Shown: piece by piece, positions 34,195 to 42,262 of the stretch | Layout: the number at the start of each line of letters is the position of its first letter | How positions within the stretch are numbered: position 1 is the first letter of the stretch | DNA from: Flavobacterium potami | GTDB lineage: Bacteria; Bacteroidota; Bacteroidia; Flavobacteriales; Flavobacteriaceae | Assembly: GCF_020026915.1 (NCBI RefSeq) | Contig: NZ_JAINUY010000006.1 | Location: forward strand, 248,001-312,000 | Direction: 5' to 3' | DNA: 64,000 bases | The notes under the pieces: generated by a model | What the model was told of the DNA's origin: nothing | Database searches by the model: none | The model's input: the letters and a program-made list of their open reading frames with translations, nothing else | Translations under genes and position numbers: made by a program

Positions 34195-35706
34195 TTATAT
34201 TTCTTCAAGTTCGAATGTCATGTCCTTCATGAAATTCTTCAACGCTTTGAAATCGGCATCAGAAATATTCCCGGCAACTTTGACTTTGGCTGATCCATTA
34301 TCGAGGTAGAAATCATATTTACTGGTAAGCAGCGGATTCTTTTTGTCGGACTGTACTATTTTACTGAGCCAAAACAGGAATTCTGGATAATTATCATCCT
34401 CAAAATAGGCCACAGGTTTGGGTAGAGTGGCTGCCGATGCAACATACAAATAGTATTTTGATCCTCTGCTGTCTTTTATGCAGACTCTGTACACCCTTTT
34501 TGCATATTGGTTAAGATTCAGTTTTATATTATTGATGGTGTCACTGAATGAGTAAAAGGTAACTAGGTCGTCATATTCAAGTGAGTTTGTTTTACGGCGG
34601 TCATTTCCTGCCACACGCAGCATTCCTTCGCTAGAGCCTGAAAGAACGATTTCATTTCCGGAAGCGAGTTTTTTAATGTAGGTTATGTTTTTTTGCGTTA
34701 TTGCGATGTCGTTTACTTTTGAAGGGTTGCCCTGTGAATCCCACATACCGCCAAAAACGGTGACAGCTGCATCGGCCACCCTGTTTGCTCCGGTATTGTC
34801 AATTGCCAGGGTTGCAGTTATAACGGTATTATCGACAATATCATTCAGGGGAAATCCTCTCTGGCTGATAGTAAGGTTTTTGTCGTTAAATGAAAATCCC
34901 GTTTTCAGTCTCTTGAAAGCCAGCTTCATGGACTCATTTATTTCCTCTTCATTATTATAGTTTAATTTCGCTGTTGCTTTAGCACCATTCTCGACTGATC
35001 TCTCTTTTTTTGTTCCAGAGATATTCTGATTTTTTGAGGAACTGGCCAGCTTATCCCCATCATAGCTGTTAGTGGTATCTTCTTTCGTGTTTGTATCATC
35101 TGACGTAGTTTTGGCAGTTGTACTCATAACATTAAATTCTGGCGATACTTCCGCATCAAATTTTACATTTTGCTTGCGGCTCAAAGTTCCCATATCTACG
35201 GCCTCCAGCTCATTTGCCAGCCTGTCGATTGAATATATGTGTACAGGATCTGCATTTTTTATTGATAAAGTTGTATTCAATATCTCCATCCGTGTATTAG
35301 GGTGCACATAGAGACTGTCCAAATAGTATTTTTTATAGTTGGAAAAATAAAGTCTGATAGTGATTTTTGAGAAATCGGTTTGAGAGTTCTTTGGGGCAGC
35401 AGGAGGCGCAGCCATCATCTGCATGCGCAGAAGGTCTAAAATTCCCTGCCCCGTTTTGGTGTTCTTTGCGTAAGATTCAATCAGCTTGCTCTGAACATCT
35501 TTATCAAGATCAAAAAATGTCTTTGCGGTTATACGGACTTCCGCTTCAGCCGTTTTTTCAGCAGGAACTACGCCTATACTGCTTTTGATAGGGCTAACTT
35601 TCGCTTCTTTATAATGATATTTTCCGCAATGTGAATTACTAAGCAAAGGTTTTGCACAATTCGTCAAGAGAAAGCTGGCAGCAACTAAAAGGAATATTTT
35701 TCTCAT
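34195..35706 (-). CDS. Lipoprotein of unknown function
   Basis: This 503-residue protein has a lipobox LLTNCAK (Cys17). The rest is predicted soluble, with a polar low-complexity stretch (about 200-245: TTAKTTSDDTNTKEDTTN and following). I recognise no domain. A beta-rich C-terminal half (VYRVCIKDSRGSKYYLYVAS) precedes a short acidic helix (SDADFKALKNFMKDMTFELEE). It starts 15 bp after the 158-residue gene and is the last gene of the unit, with a strong terminator after it. It is probably anchored in the envelope; role unknown. Confidence 0.7.
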   Translation of the reverse strand: MRKIFLLVAASFLLTNCAKPLLSNSHCGKYHYKEAKVSPIKSSIGVVPAEKTAEAEVRITAKTFFDLDKDVQSKLIESYAKNTKTGQGILDLLRMQMMAAPPAAPKNSQTDFSKITIRLYFSNYKKYYLDSLYVHPNTRMEILNTTLSIKNADPVHIYSIDRLANELEAVDMGTLSRKQNVKFDAEVSPEFNVMSTTAKTTSDDTNTKEDTTNSYDGDKLASSSKNQNISGTKKERSVENGAKATAKLNYNNEEEINESMKLAFKRLKTGFSFNDKNLTISQRGFPLNDIVDNTVITATLAIDNTGANRVADAAVTVFGGMWDSQGNPSKVNDIAITQKNITYIKKLASGNEIVLSGSSEGMLRVAGNDRRKTNSLEYDDLVTFYSFSDTINNIKLNLNQYAKRVYRVCIKDSRGSKYYLYVASAATLPKPVAYFEDDNYPEFLFWLSKIVQSDKKNPLLTSKYDFYLDNGSAKVKVAGNISDADFKALKNFMKDMTFELEEI

Positions 35707-35721
35707 ATGATTGTTTTTAGG

Positions 35722-36198
35722 TTAATTGAGTTTTACTACATAATAGTTAGTCAAAGTAGACCCTCCGTCACATATATCTTTTTTTGCATCAATAAAAGTA
35801 GCGTTATAATCCCTTCCCAGAGTTCCAAGGCCTTCATTGCACCTAAGGGGACCATTGTTGAGACGGTAATACCAAGTGCCCGCCGGTAAGTGCATAACTC
35901 CGGTATTGCCATTTGGATATATCCAAATAATATCGCCTGAATGCAAACTGAGATTTATAATATAATTGCTTATGCCTAGCTTATCAAATTGGTTTTTTAC
36001 TGCCTTTTTCACGTAAGCTTCGCTGTAGTTATGATCATTAACAAAAAGAAGATAGGAATCGCCATCGAAGCCAAGCGATGCGTTTACATACTTATCTTTA
36101 TTTTTCATGGAAAATTTCCCCGAATCTGATAATTCGATATTTGTGTTGCCTGACATCTCTCTGATGATCGAGGATATTTTTTTAATATGATCTGACAT
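35722..36198 (-). CDS. Hypothetical protein, cotranscribed with a lipoprotein
   Basis: This 158-residue soluble protein has no signal or membrane segment. The N-terminal half (about 1-75, ISSIIREMSGNTNIELSDSG, NDHNYSEAYVKKAVKNQFD) is alpha-beta; the C-terminal half (about 85-158) is beta-rich with IWIYPNGNTGVMHLPAGTWY. I recognise no family. The lack of a secretion signal next to a lipoprotein is notable: it may be an effector or an intracellular partner. It lies 15 bp upstream of the lipoprotein gene and 31 bp downstream of a small secreted-peptide ORF. Confidence 0.6.
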   Translation of the reverse strand: MSDHIKKISSIIREMSGNTNIELSDSGKFSMKNKDKYVNASLGFDGDSYLLFVNDHNYSEAYVKKAVKNQFDKLGISNYIINLSLHSGDIIWIYPNGNTGVMHLPAGTWYYRLNNGPLRCNEGLGTLGRDYNATFIDAKKDICDGGSTLTNYYVVKLN

Positions 36199-36229
36199 AG
36201 TTTTTATTTTAGGTTATTTTCAAATTAGC

Positions 36230-36376
36230 TTAGATAATCAGAGAGCTTTCTTGGAAAAAGCGTCTTTTAATATTGTCCTGTATTGCTGTAGCACAGTGCT
36301 GATCAGCGGGAGTGCCATGCCAAAAGCATCTCAATGTAATGATCAATAATAACGTCAATGGTAATTTTGTTTTCAT
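36230..36376 (-). CDS. Probable 48-residue small secreted peptide
   Basis: The minus strand from ATG 36376 to TAA 36230 encodes 48 residues: a signal-like start MKTKLPLTLLLIITLRCFW, then HGTPADQHCATAIQDNIKRR and FFQESSLII. It has two cysteines after or near the hydrophobic core. It precedes the 158-residue gene by 31 bp in the same direction and is preceded by a direct repeat that could be its promoter control site. It is short, so the coding assignment rests on position, the signal-like N-terminus and the lack of any other explanation for the gap. Confidence 0.45.
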   Translation of the reverse strand: MKTKLPLTLLLIITLRCFWHGTPADQHCATAIQDNIKRRFFQESSLII

Positions 36377-36436
36377 AGTTTATATAATTTATGTGATTAA
36401 CAGATTAAAATTAATCGAAATATTTCGTTTTAAATT

Positions 36437-36527
36437 GAGTAAAATTACCTGTTTTTCAATGAGTTAAAATTACCAGGGAAGTTTATCACTGAAAGGGAAT
36501 AATGATCTTTAGTACTGCTGTACTAAA
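36437..36527 (-). promoter_or_regulatory. Direct repeat and dyad upstream of the small-peptide operon
   Basis: GAGTAAAATTACC (36437-36449) and GAGTTAAAATTACC (36461-36474) recur with a 24-bp period, about two helical turns, 60-100 bp upstream of the ATG at 36376 (minus). Direct repeats with this spacing are typical of LytTR-type response regulator sites. Further upstream TTTAGTAC/GTACTAAA (36508-36527) is a perfect dyad. The rest of the gap, 36528-36857, shows no convincing gene. Confidence 0.4.
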
Positions 36528-36857
36528 AACACGTTTTATGGGTCTGCCAGTCTTGATTATAATAGAAAATTAAAATAATCGATTCTGCCATTGTAGGAAA
36601 AGCCGTCTTACAAATAGTCTTGGCGGATATGCAAATTAAATCAGCGCACGTCCGGCAGAACAAAATATTTTTATGGAAGCGTGGTTAATTCTTATGTTAA
36701 GATAAAAAATGAGTGTATAATAATTTAAAAACAAAATGTAGATTAGCTTAGGTAGAAAATGAAATTTTCTTGAATTTTTAAAATGTATAGTTAGAGAATT
36801 GCTGCTATTTTTTTTGCTAACCAATATTAAATGATTGATTCGATTTTTCTCAACTCA

Positions 36858-36886
36858 CAAAAAAAAACCAGTCTGTTAAGACTGGT
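36858..36886 (-). terminator. Intrinsic terminator of the RHS-tip operon
   Basis: ACCAGTCT (36867-36874) pairs with AGACTGGT (36879-36886) around GTTA; on the minus strand the stem is followed by nine or more T. It ends the minus-strand operon 42248-36939. Confidence 0.9.
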
Positions 36887-36938
36887 CAGGGACAAATTGT
36901 AGTATTTGGAAATAAACTAACTCTTTCTTTTTAGGTTT

Positions 36939-37367
36939 CTACTTTGGAAGATAATAAATACCTTTTAAATTAATTGTTTCATACACAAAGTAAGGACTGG
37001 TCTGCTTATCGTAGATTATTTTATCATCAATAATAATTTGATCATTAGGAGAGCCGACTATTGCAAAATTGTAAAACCAATTTTCTAAATTAAAATAATA
37101 AGATTTACCTACGACAAGTTTATCAAATTGGGATTCTTTATTTAGATTTCTATATTCTTTTCTCTTTAATTTTTTTTGCAAAATTAATATTCGCATACTG
37201 CTTTCATTGAGTGCATTAATCGTATAAAAGTGTTTAGAAGAATCAATACGTGTAATTTTAAAATCCCCTTTTATACTTCTTAAAGTAAATTCCAATTCTT
37301 CCTTGGTCTGCGCAAAAATGAAAACCGGATACATAATTAAAAAGAGAGGAATCAAAGATTTCTTCAT
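36939..37367 (-). CDS. Small exported protein, tandem paralogue A
   Basis: This 142-residue protein has a signal peptide (MKKSLIPLFLIMYPVFIFAQ) and shares a clear pattern with the next gene: GDFKITRIDSSKHFY, LILQKKLKRKEYRNLNKES, VGKSYYFNL, IIIDDKIIYD and VYETINLKGIYYL. It is thus a tandem paralogue of 37394-37795. I do not know the family. The ATG at 37367 (after MIGKILKNKF in the longer frame) gives a standard signal peptide and avoids overlap with the upstream gene. It is the last gene of the operon headed by two transglutaminase-like genes and an RHS-tip protein. It could be an immunity or accessory protein. Confidence 0.7.
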   Translation of the reverse strand: MKKSLIPLFLIMYPVFIFAQTKEELEFTLRSIKGDFKITRIDSSKHFYTINALNESSMRILILQKKLKRKEYRNLNKESQFDKLVVGKSYYFNLENWFYNFAIVGSPNDQIIIDDKIIYDKQTSPYFVYETINLKGIYYLPK

Positions 37368-37393
37368 AAATTTATTTTTCAATATTTTTCCAA

Positions 37394-37795
37394 TCAAAAA
37401 TGATAATAGAGGCCTTTTAGAGATTTGGTTTCAAAAACATAGTATCTACTTTTATCTCGCTCCCAAACAATTTTCCCGTCGATATTAATATTACTGGTTG
37501 GTAAGTATCCGATGCTCGTAGTCATACTTATCAAATTCAACTTATAAATTCCGCCAACCTTTATTTTGTAGCTAGAATAATGTTTATTTAATTTTCTCAC
37601 TTCCTTTTTTTTTAATTTTTTTGCTAGAATCATCACATCAGTATTACTGGTATCAACTGCTCTATATAAAAAATAATATTCAGTAGAATCAATACTCGTA
37701 ATTTTAAAATCACCGTACATCTGTTCTAATTCTTTACTCTGCGAATAAAAAAAGCTGGTTACTAGCATTGTTGATATTAAAATGAACTTTCTCAT
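37394..37795 (-). CDS. Small exported protein, tandem paralogue B
   Basis: This 133-residue protein has a signal peptide (MRKFILISTMLVTSFFYSQ) and the same core as its neighbour: GDFKITSIDSTEYYF, MILAKKLKKKEVRKLNKH, VGGIYKLNL, INIDGKIVWERDKS and VFETKSLKGLYYHF. Adjacent duplicates with diverged surfaces are common for immunity proteins in polymorphic toxin loci; that role is inferred only from context. It lies 26 bp upstream of paralogue A. Confidence 0.7.
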   Translation of the reverse strand: MRKFILISTMLVTSFFYSQSKELEQMYGDFKITSIDSTEYYFLYRAVDTSNTDVMILAKKLKKKEVRKLNKHYSSYKIKVGGIYKLNLISMTTSIGYLPTSNINIDGKIVWERDKSRYYVFETKSLKGLYYHF

Positions 37796-37841
37796 TGTTA
37801 GCTTAATTTGAGGCAGTGAAAAATGTAAATCCTGAAACTTT

Positions 37842-38261
37842 TTATCTTTTGTTCAGATACAATTCTTCATTAATATATAATCCATTAATATTATTGGCAC
37901 GGTATAAAATTAATGGTAGGCTATCTTTGCGGCTCCAAATAACTTTTTCATTTCCTTTTGAAGAAGCTATGATATATTCACTTGTGGTTCCTCTGTAGTT
38001 TCTGTCGATTCGTGTGAGTGAAATAAGATATTTTTTTCCGACTCCAATTTTTACATCCTTTTTTGTTTCCAACATTTTACTGTACTCAATTATGATCCCT
38101 TCTAGGGTATCTTTCTTTATATAAATGATTGGCTTACCATCATCTAAAAATTCGATTTTGGTTACTTCAGATAGAGGTTCTTGTTGAACATCTTTAACTT
38201 TAGTAAGAGAACAGGATGCAAAAAAAATAAAAAAGATCAGAGCTAAGTTTTTCCTTGGCAT
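37842..38261 (-). CDS. Small lipoprotein, distant tandem paralogue C
   Basis: This 139-residue protein has a lipobox FFASCSL (Cys17), so it is a lipoprotein. Its C-terminal half parallels paralogues A and B: VGKKYLISLTRI, KVIWSRKDSLP and LYRANNINGLYI correspond to VGKSYYFNL, KIIYD and NLKGIYYL. It is a third, more diverged, member of the same family with a different anchor. It sits 46 bp upstream of paralogue B and 52 bp downstream of the 162-residue gene. Confidence 0.65.
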   Translation of the reverse strand: MPRKNLALIFFIFFASCSLTKVKDVQQEPLSEVTKIEFLDDGKPIIYIKKDTLEGIIIEYSKMLETKKDVKIGVGKKYLISLTRIDRNYRGTTSEYIIASSKGNEKVIWSRKDSLPLILYRANNINGLYINEELYLNKR

Positions 38262-38313
38262 AATTAGTTATTTACTCTAATAAGAAATTTGCGAAAAAAC
38301 ATTTTTGTTAATT

Positions 38314-38802
38314 CTATTCACATTTGAGCCAATCACTATTGTTTATTTTATTGCCGGCTTTTATCGTTTTTTCAGAGTATTTTAAATAGACCTGAATTGC
38401 ATCTAGATATTTTAACAATTCATCATTACTGGTTTTTGAATCATCCAAAAATGAAATCAGTTCTATCAGTGATTCTCCAACATTATTAAAGGTTAATAGC
38501 TTAATTTGGTTTTCTTTCTTTAATACAATTAATTTACGCCTGTGAGCATTAAATGTCGATATTAGAAAAACACCATTTGATTCTTTTTCAAAGTCGGTCC
38601 CTTTTAACAATTCAGAAGATCTCAATAAAAGATCTTTTTTTGGCACTTGATCTATCGTACCCATTTTAACCATGTACTCCTTAGCTAATTTTGTAGCACA
38701 ATTATCACTAGTAATTTTAAGAGAGTCTGAAGCTACTTGAGCATTTGCTGAATGTATTCCTATCAAACATAGAAATCCTACAGTGAAAATTAAGTTTTTC
38801 AT
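38314..38802 (-). CDS. Exported hypothetical protein next to RHS-tip gene (candidate immunity)
   Basis: This 162-residue protein has a signal peptide (MKNLIFTVGFLCLIGIHSANA) and no recognised domain. The mature part has a beta-rich block (NGVFLISTFNAHRRKLIVLK) and a helical C-terminus (SNDELLKYLDAIQVYLKYSE). Cysteines at about 34 and 161 could form a disulfide. Its start lies 4 bp after the stop of the RHS-tip metallopeptidase-like gene, the usual place for an immunity gene, and it would reach the same compartment. That role is inference. Confidence 0.6.
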   Translation of the reverse strand: MKNLIFTVGFLCLIGIHSANAQVASDSLKITSDNCATKLAKEYMVKMGTIDQVPKKDLLLRSSELLKGTDFEKESNGVFLISTFNAHRRKLIVLKKENQIKLLTFNNVGESLIELISFLDDSKTSNDELLKYLDAIQVYLKYSEKTIKAGNKINNSDWLKCE

Positions 38803-38806
38803 CTTT

Positions 38807-39799
38807 TTACTTTTTTAACTCATCAATAATTTTATCGGAAATTTTAGTAGCAGGCCCTTCTTCATTGCTAGGGTTTTTGTATCCATTTAGCAAGTCTTGG
38901 GGCGTGGCATGTTCTATTTCATGTCCAAAAATAACCCCCATTAGCTGAGTGAAAGTTGTACCCTTCGGCAGCTCTTTGCCGTAAACACCAGCCCCCCCTT
39001 TAGCATTGCCATCAATTAACGCACCAGCATTTTTTGAGTATAGAGTAATTTCAAATCCCGCGGGTTTTAAACCGACTACCTTACCTGTTTCGTCTTTCAT
39101 TTGTGCAACATTTCCATTTTTTGAAAGTACTGGACCTGTTTCACCCGCAATCATTACTCCATTTTCGTCCTTTGGAGTATTTTGTGTATCTATTATGACA
39201 GTCGTAGGAATATCCGAGTTTACAAGTTTGTTAAACTGCTCTCGTCCTGTGGCGGTTTCTTGTAAAGCATTTCCCAAATTCCTTTCATTTTTAGTGGCAT
39301 GTTCTGTATAATCCCCTTTTCCTCCATTTGCTTTAGGATCATAAACTAATTGCCCAGCTTTATTCCTCCAGTCGTCAGCAGCTCTTCCGTCCGGATCAAT
39401 ATTAGATATAGGATTGTTTTTCCCATAATTATATGGCGACCAACTCGAAAATTCTTCACTTAATGGATCCATAGACATCCATCTCCCTGCAGTATCTCCA
39501 ATTGGCTGTGCATCAATATTTAATGTATCAACACTAATTCTGCCAACAATTTCTTTTTTATCAACATGCCAGCGCATTGTACCAATTGTCACAATACTAT
39601 CAAGGTCTTGAACCTCTAAGTATTTCCCTTTGCTTAAGGTAGCAACTGGCGCTTTACTGCCATATTTTATAAAAGGATTTCCTGCTTGAATATTTTTTTC
39701 TCTCCTTGCTTTTTCTTCTTTAGAAAGTTTTTCTTTTTTTTGAGCAGATAATGTTCCAACTGTGAACAAAATTAAAATTAAAAAGTAGTACTTCTTCAT
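38807..39799 (-). CDS. Signal peptide plus RHS core tip plus HExxH domain (toxin-like)
   Basis: This 330-residue protein begins with a signal peptide (1-19), has a charged linker (20-45), then an RHS repeat-associated core tip, RWMSMDPLSEEFSSWSPYNY followed by GKNNPISNIDPDGRAADDW (106-144), and a C-terminal domain (about 145-330) with FGHEIEH (HExxH at 293-297) and a downstream NEEGPA (Glu313 or Glu314) that could supply the third zinc ligand. The RHS repeats that normally form a shell are missing: only the tip that joins repeats to toxin remains. Its place between transglutaminase-like and exported immunity-like genes suggests a toxin or a remodelled protease. Target unknown. Confidence 0.72.
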   Translation of the reverse strand: MKKYYFLILILFTVGTLSAQKKEKLSKEEKARREKNIQAGNPFIKYGSKAPVATLSKGKYLEVQDLDSIVTIGTMRWHVDKKEIVGRISVDTLNIDAQPIGDTAGRWMSMDPLSEEFSSWSPYNYGKNNPISNIDPDGRAADDWRNKAGQLVYDPKANGGKGDYTEHATKNERNLGNALQETATGREQFNKLVNSDIPTTVIIDTQNTPKDENGVMIAGETGPVLSKNGNVAQMKDETGKVVGLKPAGFEITLYSKNAGALIDGNAKGGAGVYGKELPKGTTFTQLMGVIFGHEIEHATPQDLLNGYKNPSNEEGPATKISDKIIDELKK

Positions 39800-39804
39800 A
39801 CGAA

Positions 39805-40848
39805 TTAATTTTTGTTAAAGGTATTTAATTTTTTGTTTTCATATTTACTTCTTTCTTCTTTCAAAGAAACTAACCAATTGAAGTACATATCTTCCGGCAT
39901 ATTTCTATATCCAATTTGATGAATATGTTCGTATTCTTTTTGCAAATCTTTAAAGAGTAAATCGCGTTTTGTTTTATCCTCATTTTTTTCTATTTGCTTA
40001 TACCGAGTTTCAGCTCGTAAGATCAAGGCAGTTGCAAAATTTGGATAGTTTTTAATTGCAGTTTCCGTACACTTTAAAATAAAACTTCCATCATTATCTG
40101 GAAATTTAGAATTGTAATTATTTGCTAAATCAACCAGCACTAAGGCAATAGTCTCCTTATTATTTAATGCTTTCATATAAACGCCGTTCGTTATTGCATC
40201 GACGTGAACAAACCCTGAGGCCATTATCCAAGCATCTATTGGAAACATTCTGCTTGTCAACTCTGTATTGTACCAGCCATCCTTTATACTTCGATGTTTG
40301 ATGTAAATATGATTTGGTGCTAATGCTAAATTGGCTTCAATACCAATTTCTTCACAGAGAATTTTATAAAGATATGGCAGTGAATGACAATTACCTTTGT
40401 GTGTCTTTATTAGTTTTGAAACAAAAAGATTCTCCGTAGTCTTGTGACCGAAAACGTCATTAAAGTCATAGCCGAATGGCTGGTATGTATAAATCTTACC
40501 ATCAATACTTAGAGGCAATGTATCACATAAGATTGAAAATATTGAAGCACGTTTGTTGACTATATCTTTATCTCTTTCACTATATTCAAGTTTTTTACTT
40601 TTTATGATTGAGTTACTTAATACATGCATTAAGTTAATTTGCGAATTAACAAAAGTAGTATCTAAACTCCCATCTAAATAGGCATTTTCAACAGAAAAGA
40701 CAGCCTTTTTAAAATTATAATTATGCTCATTTTCAATCATGCTGTTAAGCAAAGCATAACTGTCTTCAAATAAACTTTCTTTATTTTGGGCAATAGCACA
40801 AAACTTCGAAAACAATATTAGAAGAATGAGCGAAGCGGTTTTGGTCAT
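39805..40848 (-). CDS. Exported transglutaminase-like protein B
   Basis: This 347-residue protein has a signal peptide (about 1-21) and a transglutaminase/papain-like core: KTHKGNCHSLPYLYKILCEE with the nucleophile Cys154, LALAPNHIYIKHR with His180, and WYNTELTSR with Glu196 where the family usually has Asp. A helical, TPR-like C-terminal part follows (about 230-335). It is a paralogue of 40848-42248 and overlaps it by one base; the RHS-tip gene follows after 5 bp. Members of this superfamily can be proteases, amidases or crosslinking enzymes; which applies here is unknown. Confidence 0.68.
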   Translation of the reverse strand: MTKTASLILLILFSKFCAIAQNKESLFEDSYALLNSMIENEHNYNFKKAVFSVENAYLDGSLDTTFVNSQINLMHVLSNSIIKSKKLEYSERDKDIVNKRASIFSILCDTLPLSIDGKIYTYQPFGYDFNDVFGHKTTENLFVSKLIKTHKGNCHSLPYLYKILCEEIGIEANLALAPNHIYIKHRSIKDGWYNTELTSRMFPIDAWIMASGFVHVDAITNGVYMKALNNKETIALVLVDLANNYNSKFPDNDGSFILKCTETAIKNYPNFATALILRAETRYKQIEKNEDKTKRDLLFKDLQKEYEHIHQIGYRNMPEDMYFNWLVSLKEERSKYENKKLNTFNKN

Positions 40849-42248
40849 CAGGTTTTATTTTTATTTATCTTATTATTTGAGTTTTTTAGAGCTTTGGATA
40901 GACGTTTTAATTGCTCTTTTTCTCTTTCACTATCTTGTTTGTTTTTTTCATTTTTAAGTGACCCTAACCATCTTTCATAGGCATCTGCCGGCATATACTG
41001 AAAACCTAATTCATCAATTACCTTATATTGTATCTGCATTTGTTTTAGTATTTCTACTGCATGCGGATAGTTAAGTATCTTTTCTCTTCCCTGCTGAGTC
41101 GTTGTGTCAATTCCTAGTGTCTTAACAACATATTGTAAACGCTCAGTATTAAGATTGGCTTTAACCATATTAGCATTTATACTGGTCGGATATAATTCAA
41201 GAGCTTTATTGATTACGTTTTCAACAAATTCATCATAACCGAATTTATGCACATATCCACTAGCTAGATCAGTATAAAATTGCGAGAGCAATTGCTGTTT
41301 GGTTAGGTTTTGCATGTAGATTTTGTTCTGTATTGCTTCTGCTGTAATATACCCGTTGTTTAAAATAAAAGATGGGACGGTAAGCATTCCATTTGTCAGT
41401 TCTAAGTTGTACCACTTCCCTTTTTCATCCTGAAACTTTATATAGGAGTGATTTGGGGATATTGCTAAATAAGCTTCAGCATTAATAGCTTCAGCGAGTA
41501 TCAGATAAAGCAGAGGCATGGAATGGCATTGGCCAGTATTTGTCTTTAATAGTTTTGTTACAAACATTTTAGCCCAATTCTCTCTACCCCAATAATCCTC
41601 AAAATCATATTTGATAGGAAAGTGTTTTTCTTTAAATCCTTTAACCTCCATTGGTTGAGTAAAGAATTCGAAAAGCATGAAGTTTTTAGCTGTATTACTA
41701 TTTTTATCAAGGTTTCTATCCTTCATTTTTGCTAAGATAAAATCCGCAGTCTGCTTAATATTTCTGTCAAACTCTTCTTTACTTAGCTGGTTTTTAAAAT
41801 ATGCATTTTCAATTTGGAAGTTTATATCTTTAATAGAATAATTGTCCACATTAACTGCAAGCATCTTGTCAAATACACTCCTGTAATGCTCAGCTCCTGG
41901 GGCAGTGGACCATGAAGGCAGATCATAAAGAGGTGTGCCGCCGAACTGGGCGATATCAGCTTGAATACCCTGCATTGTCTGTTCCCGCAGTTTTTCATTT
42001 TGATTGACCTCATCCATAATCCGCTGGTTCTGCTGGTTTTGGTAATTACTGCCTGATGATGGGGGAGTATTGGATGGAGTAAGGAAATTATCCATACCCT
42101 GAGGTTTCAGGGTAGGAACGGCAGGCACTATTATGGGCAGGCTTGGTGTCGGTAAAGACTGGCCATTCATATGCGTTGCAAAAGAAAGAACAATAAAGAT
42201 TACTTTAAAAGAGTTCTGCAAAACAGAAAAATTGTTATTATTTTTCAT
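40848..42248 (-). CDS. Exported transglutaminase-like protein A
   Basis: This 466-residue protein has an exported N-terminus (about 1-29), a Pro/Gln/Asn-rich linker (31-95), and the core motifs KTNTGQCHSMPLLYLILAEA (Cys241), LAISPNHSYIKF (His267) and WYNLELTNG (Glu283), matching protein B (G[NQ]CHS[LM]PxLY, [AS]PNHxYIK, WYNxELT). A C-terminal helical region (about 320-440) has VINKALELYPTSINANMVKA, TPR-like. It is the first gene of the operon and faces the divergent XRE gene across a region with two palindromes. A role in processing or activating the RHS-tip protein is speculative. Confidence 0.68.
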   Translation of the reverse strand: MKNNNNFSVLQNSFKVIFIVLSFATHMNGQSLPTPSLPIIVPAVPTLKPQGMDNFLTPSNTPPSSGSNYQNQQNQRIMDEVNQNEKLREQTMQGIQADIAQFGGTPLYDLPSWSTAPGAEHYRSVFDKMLAVNVDNYSIKDINFQIENAYFKNQLSKEEFDRNIKQTADFILAKMKDRNLDKNSNTAKNFMLFEFFTQPMEVKGFKEKHFPIKYDFEDYWGRENWAKMFVTKLLKTNTGQCHSMPLLYLILAEAINAEAYLAISPNHSYIKFQDEKGKWYNLELTNGMLTVPSFILNNGYITAEAIQNKIYMQNLTKQQLLSQFYTDLASGYVHKFGYDEFVENVINKALELYPTSINANMVKANLNTERLQYVVKTLGIDTTTQQGREKILNYPHAVEILKQMQIQYKVIDELGFQYMPADAYERWLGSLKNEKNKQDSEREKEQLKRLSKALKNSNNKINKNKT

Positions 42249-42262
42249 TTTATATTTAACTT

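Noticed and set aside
36636-36824. 62-residue minus-strand ORF
   Set aside because: Composition is that of AT-rich non-coding DNA; there is no signal peptide, conserved pattern or operon position.
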